Shown one piece after another: positions 44,313 to 53,052 of a stretch of DNA of 61,574 bases. The stretch spans positions 1 to 61,574 of the forward strand of contig MKTD01000037.1 in NCBI GenBank assembly GCA_001898165.1, written 5' to 3'. This DNA comes from Bacteroidia bacterium 43-41 (GTDB lineage Bacteria > Bacteroidota > Bacteroidia > Bacteroidales > Dysgonomonadaceae). How positions within the stretch are numbered: the stretch's first letter is position 1; each line of letters begins with the position of its first letter. A model generated the notes under the pieces. That model was not told the DNA's origin. It saw only the letters and a program-made list of their open reading frames with translations, and searched no databases. The translations under genes were made by a program, and so were the position numbers.

Positions 44313-45488
44313 ATGAAATCTCTTATTTATATACTAATCTATTTTGTTTCTTTTGCAGCAATGGCTCAAGACGGATACGATGCTGTTTTGCAACTTATTG
44401 AGACAAACAACACCACGCTGGCTGCGTTGCGGGAACAGACAGAATCGCAGAAAATCGGAAACCGTATCGGGATTTATATCTCCAATCCGGAAGTTGAGTT
44501 CAATTATCTTTGGGGAAATCCTAGCAAAATAGGACATCGTACCGATTTTGCGGTCAGACAGTCCTTCGATTTTCCAACGGCTTACGGCCACCGCAGGAAC
44601 ATTGCCGATTTGCAAAACACAAATGCCGAGCTCGTTTACAAGTCGGAGAGGACTAACCTGTTGCTTCTGGCCAAACAAACCTGTATTGAGCTGGTGCATT
44701 ACAATGCGCTTGTAAAAGAGTATTCAGTGCGCCTTGATAATGCACAAAGAATTGCGGATACCTACCGGATCAGGTTGGACAAGGGGGATGCGAATATTCT
44801 CGAGTATAACAAGGCAAAGCTGAATTTGGCAACTATACAGACCGAACTGACAAAAATAGAAGCGGAACAGGTAGCTTTGTTGGCTGAACTGAAAAGAATG
44901 AACGGCGGAAAAGAAATTTCATTTTCGCAGGATGAGTTTTTTCCGCCGGCGCTTCCCGTCAATTTCGAGGAATGGTATTCGAGTGCGGAAGCAAAGAATC
45001 CCGTTCTTCAATATGTGAAAGGAGAAATTAATATAGGGAAAGAACAGGTGAAGCTGAACCGTGCCTTGTTGTTGCCCAAGTTTTCGACCGGATACATGAG
45101 CGAAAAAGTGGTTGGAGAGCAATACCAGGGTATTACATTGGGGGTCTCCATCCCGCTTTGGGAAAAGAAGAATACACAGCGCTACGCGCAAGCCCGGGTA
45201 AAGGCTTCCGAAATGGCGTTAGTGGATGCTAAAAACCAGTTCTATAACCGCTTAGAGAGCCTTTATGGTAAAGCATCGGCATTGCGGCAAAATGCGTTGG
45301 AGTTCCGCCGCACCATAATGGCAAACAGAAACGATACGCTCCTGAAAAAAGCATTGGACAGCGGAGAAATCTCTTTGCTGGATTACTTGCTGGAAATCGG
45401 GTATTATTACGATGCCATTGTACAGGCGCTGGAGATTGAGCGCGATTATGAGCTTGCTTTGGCGGAATTATCCGCAGTGGAGCTATAA
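44313..45488 (+). CDS. TolC-family outer-membrane channel of the metal-efflux operon
   Basis: 391 residues, somewhat short for the family. Signal peptide ends AAMAQ. Two outer-membrane-efflux repeats follow with long amphipathic helices, for example YRIRLDKGDANILEYNKAKL (first) and LLKKALDSGEISLLDYLLEI (second), each with the usual turn into a strand. Forms the trimeric exit duct for the adaptor and pump encoded just upstream. A strong terminator follows within 10 bases. Confidence 0.86.
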   Translation: MKSLIYILIYFVSFAAMAQDGYDAVLQLIETNNTTLAALREQTESQKIGNRIGIYISNPEVEFNYLWGNPSKIGHRTDFAVRQSFDFPTAYGHRRNIADLQNTNAELVYKSERTNLLLLAKQTCIELVHYNALVKEYSVRLDNAQRIADTYRIRLDKGDANILEYNKAKLNLATIQTELTKIEAEQVALLAELKRMNGGKEISFSQDEFFPPALPVNFEEWYSSAEAKNPVLQYVKGEINIGKEQVKLNRALLLPKFSTGYMSEKVVGEQYQGITLGVSIPLWEKKNTQRYAQARVKASEMALVDAKNQFYNRLESLYGKASALRQNALEFRRTIMANRNDTLLKKALDSGEISLLDYLLEIGYYYDAIVQALEIERDYELALAELSAVEL

Positions 45489-45497
45489 CCCTAAACC

Positions 45498-45527
45498 AAC
45501 AAGGCAGGCTCAACAGCCTGCCTTGTT
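45498..45527. terminator. Bidirectional terminator between the efflux operon and the DUF2461 gene
   Basis: AACAAGGCAGGCT (45498-45510) and AGCCTGCCTTGTT (45515-45527) are perfect reverse complements with loop CAAC. T-rich on the right (45526-45528). It touches the stop codon of the convergent DUF2461 gene, so serves both sides. Confidence 0.8.
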
Positions 45528-46186
45528 TATCTTACTGCCTTGTTCAAAAAATCATTAAGCGGATATTGTACCTTGAATATTTCCATCAATCGTTCAACTA
45601 CACCCTCTTTTGTGAAAAATTCATTGTCGAGCGCGTGGTGCGTAACAAAATGTTTATTTTTCAACAGTTCAATTTCCTTGAAATCCTTCGGATAACCTTT
45701 GGGCGGGTTTTTGAGCTTCTCCTCGTTCGAGAGTTCGGAGAAGAGCTCCTTAAACCTTTTGCCGTCCAAGATCCGGCGTATCTCTTCCTGATGGTGATAA
45801 ATCGAGTTCCGGATAGATTCCAGCACAGCAGGGTCGGGGGCATAAACACCTCCGGCAATGAATGATTCATCGGGCTGCAGATGAACGTAATACCCGGCCA
45901 GTCGGGTTTTCCTTCCGCCGTTGGCGATAAAAGCGCTAAAATGGGTTTTGTACGGCGTTTTATCGTTCGAGAAACGGATATCCCGGTAAATGCGGAACAT
46001 ACACTCGCCAGCGGTTACTGTTCCGATAGCCGGGTCGAGCTGGCTGAGCGGTACGATAAGCGTGTTGACAAATGTTTCGAATGTTTCACGTGCTTTGTTG
46101 TAATCGTCTTTATGTTCGTTGAACCAGTTCCGCTCGTTGTTTACTTGCAAATGAGCAAGGAAGTTGAATATTTGGTTGAAGTTCAT
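45527..46186 (-). CDS. DUF2461 domain protein
   Basis: 219 residues covering the DUF2461 domain, with the family pattern IYRDIRFSNDKTPYKTHFSAF split over about residues 65-86 and GGRKTRLAGYYVHLQPDESF just after. Function unknown; the family is widespread and probably cytosolic. No signal peptide. Its stop is part of the terminator stem shared with the efflux operon. The HD-domain gene ends 11 bases upstream on the same strand. Confidence 0.9.
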   Translation of the reverse strand: MNFNQIFNFLAHLQVNNERNWFNEHKDDYNKARETFETFVNTLIVPLSQLDPAIGTVTAGECMFRIYRDIRFSNDKTPYKTHFSAFIANGGRKTRLAGYYVHLQPDESFIAGGVYAPDPAVLESIRNSIYHHQEEIRRILDGKRFKELFSELSNEEKLKNPPKGYPKDFKEIELLKNKHFVTHHALDNEFFTKEGVVERLMEIFKVQYPLNDFLNKAVR

Positions 46187-46196
46187 AGCGCTTATT

Positions 46197-46793
46197 TTAC
46201 GGAGTTTTTTTTAAAATGCCTTTTTCTACACTTTCGTTTATTAGATTTTCTGCATAGTTCCAAATGGAGGCGGAACCATCCTTAATTGCTTTTTTCTTGT
46301 CATACACCTTTTGATAATCCACATTAAACTCGGTCCATGTCCCGCCATTATTGGACGTGTTTTGCAGTAACGGTTCAAACCGATCCATCGATTTGGCGAA
46401 CTTCGCTTCATCGGTGATTCCGTCTTCGAACTCTTTCCAGATTTCTACAAATTCTTCGGCTTGCTTTTCCGGTAGAAGGCCGAATATTCGTTTTGCCGCC
46501 GCCAGCTCTTCCCGGGTATTCGTATGATTTTTTAATGTGTCGTAAAGAAAGGTGTCGCCTGCGTCTATTTCTACAATATCGTGAATCAAAACCATTTTCA
46601 CAACTTTCAAAATGTCAACCGGCCTATTGGAATGTTTCGCCAGAACAAGTGCCATCATGGCCAGGTGCCAGCTGTGTTCGGCATCATTTTCGTGCCTGTC
46701 GCTGTTGAACAGTTTCGTTTTGCGTTGAATGTATTTTAATTTGTCAATCTCTTTTATGAAACTGATCTGTTTTAATAAATCGTTTGCTTGCAT
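46197..46793 (-). CDS. HD-domain hydrolase, YfbR/5'-deoxynucleotidase-like
   Basis: 198 residues. Metal-binding HD motifs: RHENDAEHSWHLAMMA (about 33-48), IHDIVEIDAGDT (about 75-86, the HD pair) and a later Asp in KSMDRFEPLL. The layout fits HD_3 proteins, which include dNMP 5'-nucleotidases such as YfbR. Substrate unproven, but a nucleotide or nucleotide-derived phosphate is the expected class. Cytosolic. Confidence 0.85.
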   Translation of the reverse strand: MQANDLLKQISFIKEIDKLKYIQRKTKLFNSDRHENDAEHSWHLAMMALVLAKHSNRPVDILKVVKMVLIHDIVEIDAGDTFLYDTLKNHTNTREELAAAKRIFGLLPEKQAEEFVEIWKEFEDGITDEAKFAKSMDRFEPLLQNTSNNGGTWTEFNVDYQKVYDKKKAIKDGSASIWNYAENLINESVEKGILKKTP

Positions 46794-46857
46794 TGTTTTA
46801 TGATTTTTTGACCGATAAAAAACGTTTTGTCAAATACCTGCGCACCGGTAAGTGCCC

Positions 46858-47769
46858 TCATTTTGTTTTGGGGTTTTTGGGTACTGCTTTTTTCTTCCAT
46901 ATCTGATATGAGTTTACCAAATTCTGCCACAGCACATATAATCCGGGACCGAGCGAAGCTACGGGATTCAGATACGTTTGCGTAAGCCAGATGGCAAGAA
47001 CGGTGTTCTTTTGTCCCAATCCCTGTCCGCCGGCAATGGTCCTGTCATATTTTGATCCGATCTTCCGGCCTGTCACGAATTGTAATAAACAGATGATTAA
47101 GGATATTATCCCGATAATAATTTCGAGCGTGTATTTCCCACCGCCCTGGGCAATTACAAAATTTACTACGTTCCCGATAACTATCGTAAGGGCTGTCGCC
47201 CAGAGATAAAAGGAGACAATTTGCGCCGAACGGATCTTCTGATGTGCCTTGGGGGATACTTTCCGCAAAAGCAGGGCGATAAAAAACGGGAAAACAATAA
47301 TGGGAACCACTTTTCGGAAAATGTACCAAAACGAAGTGATAAACGGAACTTCACTACCTGTTTGTCCAATCAGTGAAAGATAAAGCGGGGCAATGAATGC
47401 CACCGAGAGATTGCTGAACAGGGAAAAAGCAGCAACAGAAGCGATATTTCCGCCCAAAATACCGGCGACAACCGGAGCCGAGGTGGCTGTAGGAGCCAGC
47501 ACGCAAATCATTGCCGCCTGAGCCAGCGTATCGTTCAATTGTCTTAAGGCCAGGTAAACCGACGCACTGCCCACATACTGAATGGCAAGCAGAATATAGT
47601 GTAACCTGGTCAAATGAATGTCGCTCCACGAGATACGGCAATAGGTGATAAACAGCATCAGCGAAAGCAGGTACGGCGTAACGGGTGACAGTACTGCCAA
47701 CTGATTGTGGAATGCTATCCCGATAATCATCGCAACCGGGAGCAGGTATTTTTCTAAGAATTTTTGCAT
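46858..47769 (-). CDS. Bile acid:sodium symporter (BASS/SBF) family transporter
   Basis: 303 residues with nine or ten hydrophobic helices and a basic C-terminal tail. The crossover segments VLAPTATSAPVVAGILGGN (about 91-109) and TQTYLNPVASLGPG (about 268-281) fit the discontinuous helices of the BASS fold. Substrate unknown; many bacterial members move organic anions other than bile acids. Confidence 0.75.
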   Translation of the reverse strand: MQKFLEKYLLPVAMIIGIAFHNQLAVLSPVTPYLLSLMLFITYCRISWSDIHLTRLHYILLAIQYVGSASVYLALRQLNDTLAQAAMICVLAPTATSAPVVAGILGGNIASVAAFSLFSNLSVAFIAPLYLSLIGQTGSEVPFITSFWYIFRKVVPIIVFPFFIALLLRKVSPKAHQKIRSAQIVSFYLWATALTIVIGNVVNFVIAQGGGKYTLEIIIGIISLIICLLQFVTGRKIGSKYDRTIAGGQGLGQKNTVLAIWLTQTYLNPVASLGPGLYVLWQNLVNSYQIWKKKAVPKNPKTK

Positions 47770-47822
47770 ATGAAACGTTCAAGCTCCAAAATTAGTCACC
47801 CGGAGCTTTAAACTTTAAACTT

Positions 47823-48746
47823 TTAGTTGTAATAACTTCCCGGATTTGTTGATGTGTCCGATTTACGAAACTTGTCTTCTAAATGGATATCCAGCATCCA
47901 TTGTTTGTGATCGAAAACAAAATCCCGGATGAAACGGTCAATTTCGGGCAGAAATTCTTTCATCGGGTATTCCGATACATCGTGCCCGATATTTTCCATT
48001 GTATAAAATGTGTAGGGATAACCTTCTCCCTTGAAACGTTTTGCCAAAGGCTTTGAACCAAAAACTCCCCTGTTGAAAAACCGGGTTTTGTTGTAGGGCA
48101 CCAGCTTGTCTTTGCTCCCGTGGAAAAACAGGGTGGGAGCGGGACGCTGCGTGTAAGACGGAAGTCCTTCGGTACTGAAGATTGAGCCTGCAAAAGCAAT
48201 CACGCCGGCATAGCGGAAGTTATCGGGCAACACCTTAGCCGGCTCCCTATGATCGCATTTTTCGTAATCGGCCTGCAAAACTGTTATTGCACCGGCGCTT
48301 GAACCGCTGATAATGATTTTTGAAGTGTCTATATTCAGTTCTTCGGCATTTTGAAGCAAATAATTTGTGGCGGAATAGAGATCGGCGACCGCTACTCCGA
48401 TAGCGTTGCGGAGCGGCTTGTTGTTGAAAAGGGTTGGTGCTTTTTGCCCTTTCATTCCCAGGCGATAGTCTATGGAAACTACTTTAAAACCTTTATTCGC
48501 AAAATAATAGAAGTAATCTTTATACAGTGCGGCATCACGTGTTCCTTCCTTGAATCCGCCACCGAAGACAAACATCAGGCACGGTTGTCCGGATGTGAAC
48601 AAGGAATCGGAAGAATAAACATCCATTTTCAGCTTCTGATTGTCTTTTACGGCAAAAACCCGGGTTTCTTTCTTTATTTCGGCTGAAAAAAGAGAGAGCG
48701 GAACAAACAGGGTAATAAATAATATGGAAAGTTTTATACGATTCAT
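47823..48746 (-). CDS. Secreted alpha/beta hydrolase (carboxylesterase-like)
   Basis: 307 residues with a signal peptide (about 1-22). Oxyanion motif VFGGGFKEG (about 60-68), nucleophile elbow GSSAGA with the catalytic Ser (about 148-153), then FFHGSKDKLVPY with the Asp (about 210) and NIGHDVSEYP with the His (about 255). It fits the esterase/lipase group near acetyl-xylan and feruloyl-type esterases. The substrate is unclear and no polysaccharide locus is nearby. Overlaps the gmk end by 4 bases. Confidence 0.82.
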   Translation of the reverse strand: MNRIKLSILFITLFVPLSLFSAEIKKETRVFAVKDNQKLKMDVYSSDSLFTSGQPCLMFVFGGGFKEGTRDAALYKDYFYYFANKGFKVVSIDYRLGMKGQKAPTLFNNKPLRNAIGVAVADLYSATNYLLQNAEELNIDTSKIIISGSSAGAITVLQADYEKCDHREPAKVLPDNFRYAGVIAFAGSIFSTEGLPSYTQRPAPTLFFHGSKDKLVPYNKTRFFNRGVFGSKPLAKRFKGEGYPYTFYTMENIGHDVSEYPMKEFLPEIDRFIRDFVFDHKQWMLDIHLEDKFRKSDTSTNPGSYYN

Positions 48747-49309
48747 GAGTTATCTATAAAATTTTTTATTGCTTTATACGCTTCCTCTTTCGCCCTGTCG
48801 AAATCATCGTTCAGGATAATCCGGTCGAACCGGGAAGCAAAGCTCATTTCATATTCGGCTTTTGCCAGGCGTCCCTCGATAATTTCGGGCGAATCGGTTC
48901 CGCGTTTTTCCAATCGTTCTCTCAGCGCCTGCACCGAGGGCGGCATCACAAAAATACTCAATGCCCGGTCTCCGTATATTTTCTTCACGTTCAATCCGCC
49001 AATGCAATCGATATCGAAAACTACGTTTTTTCCTTCGGCAAGAATGCGGTCAACTTCACTTTTTAACGTGCCGTAAAACTTATCGGGATACACCTCTTCA
49101 TATTCTAAAAAATCGCCTTTAGCAATTCTCTCTTTGAATTCCTGAGGAGTAAGGAAAAAATACTCCACACCATCCTTTTCTTCCCCGCGTGGCAACCGGC
49201 TGGTGGCCGAAACAGAGAATTGCAGGTTTAAATCCTGTTGCAGCATATATCGGACGATAGTGGATTTCCCCGCTCCCGATGGCGCCGAAAAAATGATTAG
49301 CTTTGACAT
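48743..49309 (-). CDS. gmk: Guanylate kinase
   Basis: GMP to GDP with ATP. 188 residues from the ATG at 49309, which gives MSKLIIFSAPSGAGKSTIV at the N-terminus with the P-loop; a start 27 bases upstream would add an unrelated leader. SATSRLPRGEEKDGVEYFF carries the GMP-binding region and DIDCIGGLNVKK the second. It follows yicC by 16 bases, the usual pairing of yicC and gmk. Confidence 0.96.
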   Translation of the reverse strand: MSKLIIFSAPSGAGKSTIVRYMLQQDLNLQFSVSATSRLPRGEEKDGVEYFFLTPQEFKERIAKGDFLEYEEVYPDKFYGTLKSEVDRILAEGKNVVFDIDCIGGLNVKKIYGDRALSIFVMPPSVQALRERLEKRGTDSPEIIEGRLAKAEYEMSFASRFDRIILNDDFDRAKEEAYKAIKNFIDNS

Positions 49310-49325
49310 AGACGGTATGTGCCGT

Positions 49326-50198
49326 TCACAACACATTCAATATTTGTTCTTTTATTTGTTCCAGTTCGTCTTTCATCCGGACTACAATTCGTTGCATATC
49401 GCTATGGTTTGATTTTGAGCCCAATGTGTTGATCTCGCGCCCCATTTCCTGCGCAATAAACCCCAGTTTTTTACCTTGCGATTTTGGGTCGCCCAATGTT
49501 TCGATGAAATAATCCAAATGGTTGGTCAGACGCGATTTCTCTTCGTTCACATCCAATTTTTCGATGTAATAGATCATCTCCTGCTCAAACCGGTTAGCAT
49601 CGTATTCCTTGTTTTCGAGTGTTGCCAATCCATCGTAAATGCGTGATTTCACTTTCTCTATCCTTTCGCTTTCGTAAGGTTCAACGTCTTGCAACAGTTG
49701 CCGGATATTCGCAATCTTTTCTGCCAGTATGTTTTCAAGCATTTCTCCCTCCTGGACCCGAAAACTGATAAGTTCATTTACAGCTTTTTCGATAGTCTTT
49801 TCGATGATTGACCATTCCTCCTCATTCAGTTCCTCGCTATCCTGTTTCATTACGTCCGGCAAGCGTAGCAATGTCTGGAACCAATCCTGAGGCATGCCGA
49901 TGTTGAGTTCCTGGGCCAATGACTTTATTTCCTGATGATATTGCTTCAGAAGCGTATGATCGATAGTGGCGGAGACATCTTTTGAAATATGTTCAATAGT
50001 AAATGAGAGATCTATTTTTCCGCGCTCGAGTTTTTTCGACAAGTAATTCCGCAAGCCGATCTCTTTTTCCCTATAAATCATCGGAATCCTTGTAAATAAA
50101 TCGAACTGTTTACTGTTCAGCGATTTAATCTCTATAGTCAGTTTCTTGTGCGGAAGTTCTACAACGGCTTTTCCGTAGCCGGTCATTGAATGTACCAT
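49326..50198 (-). CDS. yicC: YicC/YloC family endoribonuclease
   Basis: 290 residues beginning MVHSMTGYGKA, the family hallmark, and containing NSKQFDLFTRIP and the C-terminal LDYFIETLGDP with KLGFIAQEMGREINTLGSK and the DELEQIKEQILNV end. Members are Mn-dependent RNases involved in RNA decay. Cytosolic. Forms an operon with gmk. Confidence 0.92.
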   Translation of the reverse strand: MVHSMTGYGKAVVELPHKKLTIEIKSLNSKQFDLFTRIPMIYREKEIGLRNYLSKKLERGKIDLSFTIEHISKDVSATIDHTLLKQYHQEIKSLAQELNIGMPQDWFQTLLRLPDVMKQDSEELNEEEWSIIEKTIEKAVNELISFRVQEGEMLENILAEKIANIRQLLQDVEPYESERIEKVKSRIYDGLATLENKEYDANRFEQEMIYYIEKLDVNEEKSRLTNHLDYFIETLGDPKSQGKKLGFIAQEMGREINTLGSKSNHSDMQRIVVRMKDELEQIKEQILNVL

Positions 50199-50214
50199 TT
50201 CCTGATTTTTTTAG

Positions 50215-50222
50215 CAAAGGTA
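50215..50222 (-). promoter_or_regulatory. Promoter -7 element for yicC-gmk
   Basis: Minus-strand TACCTTTG, a full TAnnTTTG match, 17 bases upstream of the yicC ATG. No clear -33 TTTG at the right distance. Confidence 0.5.
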
Positions 50223-50437
50223 GTTAGAAACTGTTTAAATTTCTTACGAAAGAGTATAATAAAGATATCTTCGCCTCCAAAAAGTTCCTTTTTTGTATTC
50301 TTCTCCCTTTTATTTGGCTCAAATAGCCCGCTATTATCGCCAAAACAAGGAAGAACTCTCCTAAAAAATAATTCTTTTTGAATAGCAAAACAAATTTAAG
50401 CAGTCTCTTATATTCATCGATTTTTACGTGAAACAGC

Positions 50438-50464
50438 ACAAAAAAGCCGCTCAAGAGAGCGGCT
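50438..50464 (-). terminator. Terminator of the rprX-rprY operon
   Basis: AGCCGCTC (50445-50452) pairs with GAGCGGCT (50457-50464) around AAGA. On the minus strand a T-run follows (50439-50445). It lies about 25 bases after the rprY stop. Confidence 0.8.
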
Positions 50465-50486
50465 CTTCATTCTATTTTGTTCGATA

Positions 50487-51200
50487 TCAAGCATTTTCGT
50501 TTTCATCCTCGGTAGGTACAATAAGTTTGTATCCTTTCCCATGAATGTTGATGATTTCGATATTCGATTCGGGTTTCAACAATTTACGTAACTTGGTGAT
50601 ATACACATCCATGCTTCGGGCGTTGAAATAGGTGTCTTCTTCCCAAATTTGTTTCAGCGCATGGTTGCGCTCCAGGATATCGTTGGCGTGTGAGCAGAGC
50701 AGGGAAAGCAGTTCCGATTCTTTCGTGGTGAGCTTAGTCTGCTCGTCTCCGATGTAAAGAATTTGCTTTTGCGTATCAAAAGTCATTTCACCAAACTTGT
50801 AAATCTGCTGTTCTTTCGATTTTTTACCTTTCACGCGACGGATAATAGCTTCGATACGAAGTACCAGCTCTTCCATGCTGAATGGTTTGGTAATGTAGTC
50901 GTCCGCACCTGCCTTGAATCCTTCCAACACATCGTCTTTCATATTCTTGGCGGTCAAGAATATAACCGGAATCTCCGTATTGATGCTTCTGATTTCCTTT
51001 ACCAGTGTGATGCCGTCCTTTTTAGGCATCATTACGTCAACAATGCACAGGTCGTACTTTGTTTTCACAAATCCTTTGAATCCTGCTTCTCCATCGGGGA
51101 AAAGATCTGTTTCAAATCCTTTTGCCTGCAGATATTCTCTGAGCAACATGCCAAGATTTTCATCATCTTCGCATAAAAATAGTTTTAATTTTTCTTCCAT
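50487..51200 (-). CDS. rprY: Two-component response regulator, OmpR/PhoB type (RprY-like)
   Basis: 237 residues. Receiver domain (about 1-125) with the acidic pair EDDE, the phosphoacceptor Asp in LCIVDVMMPKKDG (about 55) and the conserved Lys in DYITKPFSMEEL. A C-terminal winged helix (about 140-230) has LTTKESELLSLLCSH and NARSMDVYITKLRKLL. Binds DNA when phosphorylated by its partner kinase, encoded two bases upstream. The RprXY pair is known from Bacteroides fragilis. Confidence 0.92.
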   Translation of the reverse strand: MEEKLKLFLCEDDENLGMLLREYLQAKGFETDLFPDGEAGFKGFVKTKYDLCIVDVMMPKKDGITLVKEIRSINTEIPVIFLTAKNMKDDVLEGFKAGADDYITKPFSMEELVLRIEAIIRRVKGKKSKEQQIYKFGEMTFDTQKQILYIGDEQTKLTTKESELLSLLCSHANDILERNHALKQIWEEDTYFNARSMDVYITKLRKLLKPESNIEIINIHGKGYKLIVPTEDENENA

Positions 51201-51202
51201 AA

Positions 51203-52762
51203 TTATTTTTGTGTTATAACGGGTAAACTTATTATAAATTTTGTTCCTTTATTTAATTCGCTATCAGCGCGAATTGACCCTCCTAAGTCAGTTACGATTT
51301 TTTTCACGTAAGCAAGTCCCAATCCAAATCCCTTCACATCGTGAATATTTCCGGTGGAAACGCGATAAAACCGGTCAAATATCTTTTTCACATCTTCTTT
51401 CTTTATCCCAATTCCGTTGTCCTCTACCTGGATAATGATTTTGTTCCCTTCGTTCCGGGTACGGATCATTAAAACCGGAGGTACATCTTCTCTTTTGTAC
51501 TTCAGTGCATTGTCGAGCAGATTAAAAAGCACGTTTGTGAAGTGCATTTCGTCAATGTTCACCATCGTGTTTTCTGCCTGCAGATCGATATCGAGCTCGC
51601 CATTGAATTTCTCTACCTTCAAAATGTGCGTGTTGGCAACATTTACAATGATATCGTTCAAATCCACTTCCTTAATTTTCAGCGTGGCTTTCTGTTTATC
51701 GAACAGCGACATTTGCAGCACTTTTTCTACCTGAAAACTCAATCGTTTTGTTTCGTCGTTGATCACCCCTGCCACGTGTTTAAACACTTCGGGTGATTTG
51801 GTGATTGATTCGTCTTTCAGCATTTGCGATGCCAGCGAAATGGTGGAAACGGGCGTTTTCAACTCGTGGGTCATGTTGTTGATAAAGTCGTTTTTCATTT
51901 CAGACAGACGCTTTTGCCTGAACAGATTCGCAATCGTAAAAATGAACGTAACCAAAAGAATGAACGTAAAAATCATCGATGGCACAAAGAATGAGAGTTC
52001 ACTGTACACAAAATCCCTTTTTGTAGGGAAATAGACCTTCAGGGAGTTTAGTTTTGATGGCGGATCTCGTGGAAACAGAATCTGAGTATAGATTGATTTT
52101 TCGTCTTTCGTAGAAAATCCGGGCGAAGAATAAACTATCTTGTTGTTGAAATCGATGACCTGAAAACTGTATGGGACGTTTAAAGCGCTGTTCAGCAATT
52201 CGGACCGGATGTATTTGTCCAGTTCATAGAAATTTATTCGTTCCTCAATCGGATCATTGCTTGCCTTATACAATAGTTTCAAAATCACTTCATTCATCAG
52301 TGCCTGCTCGTACAAGTATCGTCTCAAGAATGACTGTTGCAGGTCATACGAAGTTTTAGAGATGGTATTTACGCCGTGCCGTGGCGATAAAAACACACCG
52401 CCTTTTCCTATTTCGTCGATAGAATTCTGCTTTTGAATGATCTGCTCAATTTCCGTATCACTCCCATCGGGATTAGTAATGGTTGCCTTAGCCTGTTCGG
52501 TAACAATATTGGTCGAAGCTTGGGGCTGGGTGTATCGGGAGTATCTGTTTTCCGACTCCAGCATATCTTCTTCCAGATATCGCAGGGTTTGTTCTTGCTC
52601 CAGGTCTCTCGATACATTAATAAGGCTTCGCTTCACCATTTCGTTGAATTGCTGCTCCCTTACAGACATACTTGCTTTCATATACCTTACCTGAAGGAAT
52701 AGCAACGAGAAGAAAGCTATGAACATAACTAACGCAAGCAACCAGATAGTCGATTTTTTCAT
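51203..52762 (-). CDS. rprX: Membrane sensor histidine kinase (RprX-like)
   Basis: 519 residues. Helix 1 is about 7-25 (LLALVMFIAFFSLLFLQV), a periplasmic sensor region of about 230 residues follows, then helix 2 about 262-285 (SMIFTFILLVTFIFTIANL). The cytoplasmic part has the HisKA box NNMTHELKTPVSTI with the phospho-His (about 303), N-box VLFNLLDNALKY, G1 EDNGIGIKKED and G2 GFGLGLAYV. Signal unknown. It starts the rprX-rprY operon; the two-base gap suggests tight coupling. Confidence 0.92.
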   Translation of the reverse strand: MKKSTIWLLALVMFIAFFSLLFLQVRYMKASMSVREQQFNEMVKRSLINVSRDLEQEQTLRYLEEDMLESENRYSRYTQPQASTNIVTEQAKATITNPDGSDTEIEQIIQKQNSIDEIGKGGVFLSPRHGVNTISKTSYDLQQSFLRRYLYEQALMNEVILKLLYKASNDPIEERINFYELDKYIRSELLNSALNVPYSFQVIDFNNKIVYSSPGFSTKDEKSIYTQILFPRDPPSKLNSLKVYFPTKRDFVYSELSFFVPSMIFTFILLVTFIFTIANLFRQKRLSEMKNDFINNMTHELKTPVSTISLASQMLKDESITKSPEVFKHVAGVINDETKRLSFQVEKVLQMSLFDKQKATLKIKEVDLNDIIVNVANTHILKVEKFNGELDIDLQAENTMVNIDEMHFTNVLFNLLDNALKYKREDVPPVLMIRTRNEGNKIIIQVEDNGIGIKKEDVKKIFDRFYRVSTGNIHDVKGFGLGLAYVKKIVTDLGGSIRADSELNKGTKFIISLPVITQK

Positions 52763-52796
52763 ACTTTTGCTTTACCTGTCTCGGTTTTTTAATTGA

Positions 52797-52804
52797 CAAA
52801 TTTA
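52797..52804 (-). promoter_or_regulatory. Candidate promoter -7 element for rprX-rprY
   Basis: Minus-strand TAAATTTG, a TAnnTTTG match, 35 bases upstream of the rprX ATG. The -33 element is weak. Confidence 0.4.
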
Positions 52805-52897
52805 AAATATTAAAGATCGTTTTTTAGTTATTAATTTAACAAATAAACGACTTTTTTGTTTAACATATCCTCTTAAAATTATAAAAAGACATAAAAA

Positions 52898-52950
52898 CCT
52901 GTTATTTGCAACATTTTTTAAGAAGAATGTTAAAAACAGGCTTTTTTTTT
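52898..52950 (+). terminator. Orphan hairpin with T-run upstream of rprX
   Basis: Outer arms CCTGTT (52898-52903)/AACAGG (52935-52940) and inner arms AACATT (52910-52915)/AATGTT (52926-52931) nest, followed on the plus strand by nine T (52942-52950). No plus-strand gene precedes it. A TACTTTTG box at 52762-52769 points towards it, so a short plus-strand RNA of about 175 bases is possible. On the minus strand it also ends in five T. Confidence 0.45.
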
Positions 52951-52999
52951 AGAGAAAATTTACGTTAGCAATTACCCCTTGCCTGCATCTATAATCAAT

Positions 53000-53027
53000 A
53001 AAACCCCGACGGATATATCGGGGTTTT
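53000..53027 (-). terminator. Terminator of the CDP-alcohol phosphotransferase gene
   Basis: AAAACCCCGA (53000-53009) pairs with TCGGGGTTTT (53018-53027) around eight bases, 26 bases after the gene's stop. On the minus strand the stem itself ends in four T residues, then ATT. Confidence 0.75.
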
Positions 53028-53052
53028 GCTATATGTTGTTGCGAATAATTAA

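Noticed and set aside
47781-47808. AAGCTCC/GGAGCTT pairing between the BASS transporter and esterase genes, considered as a terminator
   Set aside because: Stem of seven pairs with a long loop and no T-run; too weak to call.
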